From Salvia splendens (taxonomy: Eukaryota; Streptophyta; Magnoliopsida; Lamiales; Lamiaceae): DNA of 64,000 nt. The stretch lies in assembly GCF_004379255.2 (NCBI RefSeq), contig NC_056038.1, positions 23,300,061 to 23,364,060 of the forward strand, written 5' to 3'. A program made the translations under genes and the position numbers. Of the stretch, positions 56,478 through 64,000 are shown in pieces. Positions within the stretch are counted from its first letter, which is position 1. Each line of letters starts with the position of its first letter. Below the pieces are notes generated by a model that saw nothing but the letters and a program-made list of their open reading frames with translations, was not told the DNA's origin and made no database searches.

Positions 56478-57230
56478 TGGTTTTTTGCATCCCGAACATT
56501 TCAACTCGGATCACAATTGGTCCTACACTAACTGTTCCATTAGTTTTTAACGGTCAACAGGTTTAATCTCGATTTTGACTAAATTAAGCTATTAAATATA
56601 ATTTTTTATTATTTTAAAATTGAAATCTTATATTCTAATTATATGAAATGAATATAATATTAGGGTGGGTTCCATCCCAAATCGGACATCAGCCTCTGAT
56701 GGATTTTTCAACTTCTCGATGAACCAACCTGTCATTGATGCTAAACAAGAAAAGCTGAAGACAAGATCCTACATCAGAGGTAGTGGCGGACAGCAGCTCG
56801 CGTCGGTAAATCAACGAAAAACGCTGCAGTGCAAGAGAGAAAAGAGGAACGGAAGAAGAGTGAGATGGATTCGGTGATGGTGGATGGCGGCTTGGCTCGA
56901 GCGGATCGTAGCAGCGGTGTGCTTGGACACCGGCGACGGCGCTGTGTCCTCGGCGGAGGCAGCTCATGGCAGCGGCGGATGGAACCCTAATATTATATTC
57001 ATTTCATATAAAATAATTTAGAATATAAGATTTCAATTTTAAAATAATAAAAAATTATAATTAATAGCTTAATTTGGTCAAAATCGGGATTAAACACGTT
57101 GACCGTTAAAAACTAACGGAACAGTTAGTGTAGGACCAATTGTGATCCGAGTTGAAATGTTCGGGATCCAAAAAATCAAAAGATAAAATCTAGAACCAAT
57201 ATCATAAAATGAGCATAAGTTCAGGACCAA
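56465..57230. mobile_element. Foldback element with a GC-rich loop
   Basis: The left arm (56465-56677) is an inverted copy of 56977-57190. CCCGAACATTTCAACTCGGA and GGTTCCATCC on the left mirror TCCGAGTTGAAATGTTCGGG and GGATGGAACC on the right. The right arm continues about 40 bp further (to CAATTTTGGCTTT); the matching left tip is missing where the copia sequence begins. The loop (56678-56976) is much more GC-rich than the arms and shows no recognised domain. Long inverted arms with a foreign-looking loop suggest a Mutator-like element that captured other DNA. Confidence 0.65.
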
Positions 57231-57514
57231 TTTTGGCTTTACTCATCCGTTAATAATATTTTGACTGTTTATTTCATATATTTTTTTTAACTTCTATCTC
57301 GTCAATTGTATTTTAGCCTCCCATCTAATTCTTAATAAGACTACTTTTATAGTTTCTGAGCTATATGCAACTATAAATAATAGTACATTAAAAATAATAC
57401 TCTTTCCGTTTCCAAGTGTGTGTTTTATTTCACCAACAGAGTTTTAAAAAATATAAAAGAAAATGGATTTAAAAATTACTGGTACGTGAATCCTACTTTT
57501 GTATTAATTTTATA
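57231..57514. other. AT-rich DNA with a worn Stowaway end
   Basis: TACTCTTTCCGTTTCCAAG near 57400 and a body resembling other Stowaways here suggest an older MITE interrupted by the copy at 57515-57715. Confidence 0.35.
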
Positions 57515-57715
57515 CTCCCTCCGTCCCAACGAAGATGACCCCTTCCTTGGGCGGCACGAGATTTTATGCAACTTTATTTTGTGTGATAAGTGGAGAGAGT
57601 AAAGTGGGAGAGAGAGTAAAGTGGAGATAAAAGTGTTTCCATTTTAAGTAATGAGTCATCTTGATTGGGACAAACCAAAAAGGAAAGTAGGTCATCTTCA
57701 GTGGGACGGAGGGAG
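57515..57715. mobile_element. Stowaway-like MITE (201 bp)
   Basis: CTCCCTCCGTCCCAACGAAG begins after TA (57513-57514), and GTGGGACGGAGGGAG ends before TA (57716-57717). GATGACC and GGTCATC pair inside. Same family as 15665-15870. Confidence 0.8.
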
Positions 57716-57776
57716 TAATTAAAAGTAAATGAATTTTAATTAGTAGAATATGGGGTTAATTATAAAAAAATAGTAA

Positions 57777-58235
57777 GAGTATCTACAATAGCGGACTAAA
57801 GCACGGACTAACGGTTACGGCGTGGGGACGTCCACTATTATGTTAGGCTAACGCGACGGACGTCCCGAAGTAGGGCGAGCGCTCATCCGCGACCTAGCAC
57901 CATTAGCCAATCGTTAGTCCGCTATTGCGGGGACATCGATCGGCTAGCCAATTTTTTTATTTTTAATTTTTTTTTATTTATACTCTATATTTACAACCTA
58001 TTGCACTTCATTTTTTAATATTTGATAAACACCAACAATTAAAATGAATTAATCGTATTTGTCAATTTATTTTATTGGCTAGGGCGTCGGCTAGTCTTAT
58101 TGCTAGGCTATTATTGTGTTGTGGTTAGTCCTGATGATGTGACAGGCTGTGGTTAGTCCTAGTAATGTGGCAGGATGTGTTTTTGGTTAGTCTTAGTGCT
58201 AGGCTATTGGTTAGTCCTACCTATTGTGGATGCTC
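57777..58235. mobile_element. PIF/Harbinger-like MITE (459 bp)
   Basis: GAGTATCTACAATAG at the left and CTATTGTGGATGCTC at the right are inverted repeats (two mismatches), with a TAA duplication on both sides (57774-57776 and 58236-58238). It shares its GC-rich left half and a TTTGATAAACACCAACAATT block with 16831-17224. Confidence 0.75.
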
Positions 58236-58238
58236 TAA

Positions 58239-58789
58239 AAGTGAAGTGAGACAATTAATAAGGGACGATCTAAAATGAAAAACTAAGACACATAATGAGG
58301 ACACTACGTAGCTTCACACTTAATTGTCTATTGGAATTATTTGTTACAACCTAAATAAAACAAATCATCCCAAAAGACTAGAATAATAGGAGAAAAACCT
58401 CATTTAGTCTATAAATCCTACACTAGTTGCTTTTACAATCGATATGGAATTTTGAATTCATAACATCCTTGACAAATTAATACTCACTACAATCTTTAAT
58501 ATTAGGGAATTTGGAACGTCATGGATTTTAATGTGAAATCAGTCAAGTAGGAGAGATATAGAAAAAAATGATTGAAGTATTGCTAGTAGAGAAAACTTAT
58601 TCAAAATGGAAGAAGATTCATTTTAGAGGACAGTCCAAACTGACAAGAGCTCATGAGTATTTTTTTTGAGACAGATAAAATATTATCGAGTGACATTCAC
58701 CAAATCAATTTTGAATCACTATGAATATCAAAATAAATTAAGGATATAAAAATGTCAATGCAATTCACGTACTATACATTAGACATGCT
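58239..58789. other. AT-rich intergenic DNA
   Basis: No coding frame, RNA gene or complete transposon was recognised. Confidence 0.35.
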
Positions 58790-59117
58790 CAAGATTTTGG
58801 AACCGCCGGTTTCAGAAGATCTCGAACCTGCCTTGAGTGGATTTCGCGGTTACGGTTTCGGTTCCGAACCGGAGGTTTTTCGGTAGTTCTGTTCAGTTTC
58901 GAACCGCCAATTTTCGGCAGTTTTTTACAGTTCCGATTCGGTTTCACGGGTTTTCAGTAGTTTTTAGCGGTTCTCGAATTTTGGAACTGAACCGGCCTAC
59001 GGTTTCAAAAGTGGCGATTTTGATTTTATTTAAATCACACTATTCCAGTTCGGAATCGTAGCTAACGATTACAGTTTCGTAGTTAACTGCCAGAACCGTA
59101 AACCTTTGGTATCTCTA
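58790..59117. mobile_element. Small hAT-like MITE (328 bp)
   Basis: The ends TAGACATGCTCAAGATTT and (reverse complement) TAGAGATACCAAAGGTTT are imperfectly inverted. Flanking 8-mers CTATACAT (58782-58789) and GTATAAAT (59118-59125) match at 6 of 8 positions. The GGTTCCG/GAACCG-rich body matches 7851-8127 and 16022-16283. Confidence 0.55.
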
Positions 59118-59639
59118 GTATAAATACGATATTCAGACTAAATAGGGCAAATATTAAACAATTAATAAGCCATTATCTTTATTTCATTTCCAAAGTAACA
59201 TGGCAAGCTATAATGTGACATGTGAGTGCATGTCCAATCACTCCAAAACATAAAATTTCACCTATAACTCATGTTATACCATGTTCCTCACAAACAAATA
59301 AAAATAAATCTTGTGCAAATATGCTCATAATCATCATCGCCATCATTACTATTATTATTATTATCTCAAAATATAAATATATACAATGATACCCATCCAA
59401 AAATAAGAATGACCAATTTGCCCCCTGATCTGTCGACAGATACGTACCAATATACATACATTATTATTGTATAATAGCGTCAAGTTGGGAGGTGCAATCA
59501 TCCAATCCCAACAATTTTCCATGTTTGTTTAGACTTTGATCACATGTATCCAAAAGTATTTTATTCCCACCTCTTGTTTGAATCTACTTAAAACCAAACC
59601 CCATCTCTCCATTTCGAAATTTCCTCACCAAAAAGAGAC
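59118..59639 (+). promoter_or_regulatory. Upstream region of the carboxypeptidase gene
   Basis: About 520 bp between the hAT-like MITE and the start codon. TATA-rich stretches occur around 59350-59390 (ATTATTATTATTATC, ATATAAATATATACAATG), but no single TATA box can be assigned. The last 50 bp are C/A-rich, as in many plant 5' UTRs. Confidence 0.3.
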
Positions 59640-63418
<3,779 letters not shown>

Positions 63419-63448
63419 CTCTGTATCATTTTTCAACTCATTATCATT

Positions 63449-63454
63449 AATAAA
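63449..63454 (+). terminator. Poly(A) signal candidate of the carboxypeptidase gene
   Basis: AATAAA lies 31 bp after the stop codon and directly before the tandem repeat. Confidence 0.5.
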
Positions 63455-63457
63455 ATG

Positions 63458-63832
63458 TCCTTCCACACGTATGTGCACTTCATCCATCTCTTGGATTCGG
63501 TCCTTACTTCCATATGCGAATTAATAGCTTGTGGGTTAAGATTTTGAGTTCTGAACGCTTGGATTGAGTGTTCAATGACACGTCCTTCCACACGTATGTG
63601 CACTTCATCCATCTCTTGGATTCGGTCTTTAGTTCCATATGCGAATTAATAGCTTGTGGGTTAAGATTTTGAGTTCTGAACGCTTGGATTGAGTGTTCAA
63701 TGACACGTCCTTCCACACGTATGTGCACTTCATCCATCTCTTGGATTCGGTCCTTAGTTCCATATGCGAATTAATAGCTTGTGGGTTAAGATTTTGAGTT
63801 CTGAACGCTTGGATTGAGTGTTCAATGACACG
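63458..63832 (+). repeat. Tandem repeat, three units of 125 bp
   Basis: TCCTTCCACACGTATGTGCA begins units at 63458, 63583 and 63708; the units are almost identical (for example, one base differs in CGGTCCTTA/CGGTCTTTA). Each unit contains GGATTCGGTCCTTACTTCC and TTGTGGGTTAAG, resembling GGATCGATCCTTACTTCC and TTGTGGGTTAAG of Athila-like LTR fragments A and B. Confidence 0.92.
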
Positions 63833-63876
63833 TGACTAGTTTAGTAAATCTGTTTGATCAGTTCACATATTTCTCA

Positions 63877-64000
63877 GGCCATCCGTAATGGCACCTAGCG
63901 CACCGCCTAGCCGAGCGCCGGCGCTAGGCGGTCCATTGCAACCGCCCAGCGGATTTTGGAATTAAAAACCGCCGAGCGCTCGGCGGTTTCGTGGCGCTAG
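63877..64000. mobile_element. GC-rich Harbinger-like MITE, cut by the window end
   Basis: GGCCATCCGTAATGGC at the left resembles the GAGCATCCGCAATAG ends of the other Harbinger-like MITEs. It is followed by palindromic GCGCTAGGCGG and CCGCCGAGCG motifs. The right end lies outside the window, so class and duplication cannot be confirmed. Confidence 0.45.

Noticed and set aside
63458..63832. CRISPR-like array of direct repeats
   Set aside because: The 125-bp units are contiguous with no unique spacers and occur in plant nuclear DNA; this is a minisatellite.

Overview
The window is nuclear DNA from a flowering plant. Introns, an Agenet (plant Tudor-like) gene, a serine carboxypeptidase-like gene, Ty1/copia and Athila-type Ty3/gypsy retrotransposons, and Stowaway, Harbinger-like and hAT-like MITEs all point that way. 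The overall look (AT-rich intergenic DNA, Tnt1-like copia) suits a eudicot, perhaps an asterid, but the species cannot be fixed from sequence alone. Only two host genes can be supported; most of the rest is transposon-derived.

Layout. 1-4.1 kb: two Athila-like LTR fragments in opposite orientation around a copia-type LTR. 4.1-6.1 kb: two non-autonomous hAT-type elements with direct repeats of about 8 bp. 6.5-13.0 kb (+): a six-exon, 410-aa Agenet protein gene whose introns carry a Stowaway MITE, a small hAT-like MITE and a TRIM. 13-18.3 kb: a LINE remnant and MITEs, one Stowaway nested in another. 18.3-36.4 kb: the main feature, a minus-strand tandem array of a Tork/Tnt1-like copia element with four 806-bp LTRs and three internal domains, bounded by a single TATAT duplication. 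Two internal copies keep a full 1440-codon gag-pol frame; the third has a 75-bp in-frame gag deletion. 37.3-44.1 kb: a hAT-type element (8-bp duplication CCTCAGGT) interrupted by a foldback element, a decayed copia element (AATAC duplication) and a Stowaway MITE. 44.6-56.5 kb: a damaged minus-strand Athila element lacking protease, RT and RNase H, abutting a 5'-truncated, frameshifted copia element. 56.5-59.1 kb: a foldback element with a GC-rich loop, MITEs, and another hAT-like MITE. 59.6-63.4 kb (+): an eight-exon, 494-aa serine carboxypeptidase-like gene, followed at its poly(A) signal by a 3 x 125 bp tandem repeat that resembles part of the Athila-like LTR. The window ends inside a GC-rich Harbinger-like MITE.

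I found no multi-gene operon-like or defence-like system. The most notable object is the shared-LTR copia array: single-base variants (outer LTRs alike, inner LTRs alike) fit stepwise growth by unequal recombination. The two host genes have no evident functional link. All exon structures are inferred from splice consensus and continuity of protein motifs, not from transcripts.
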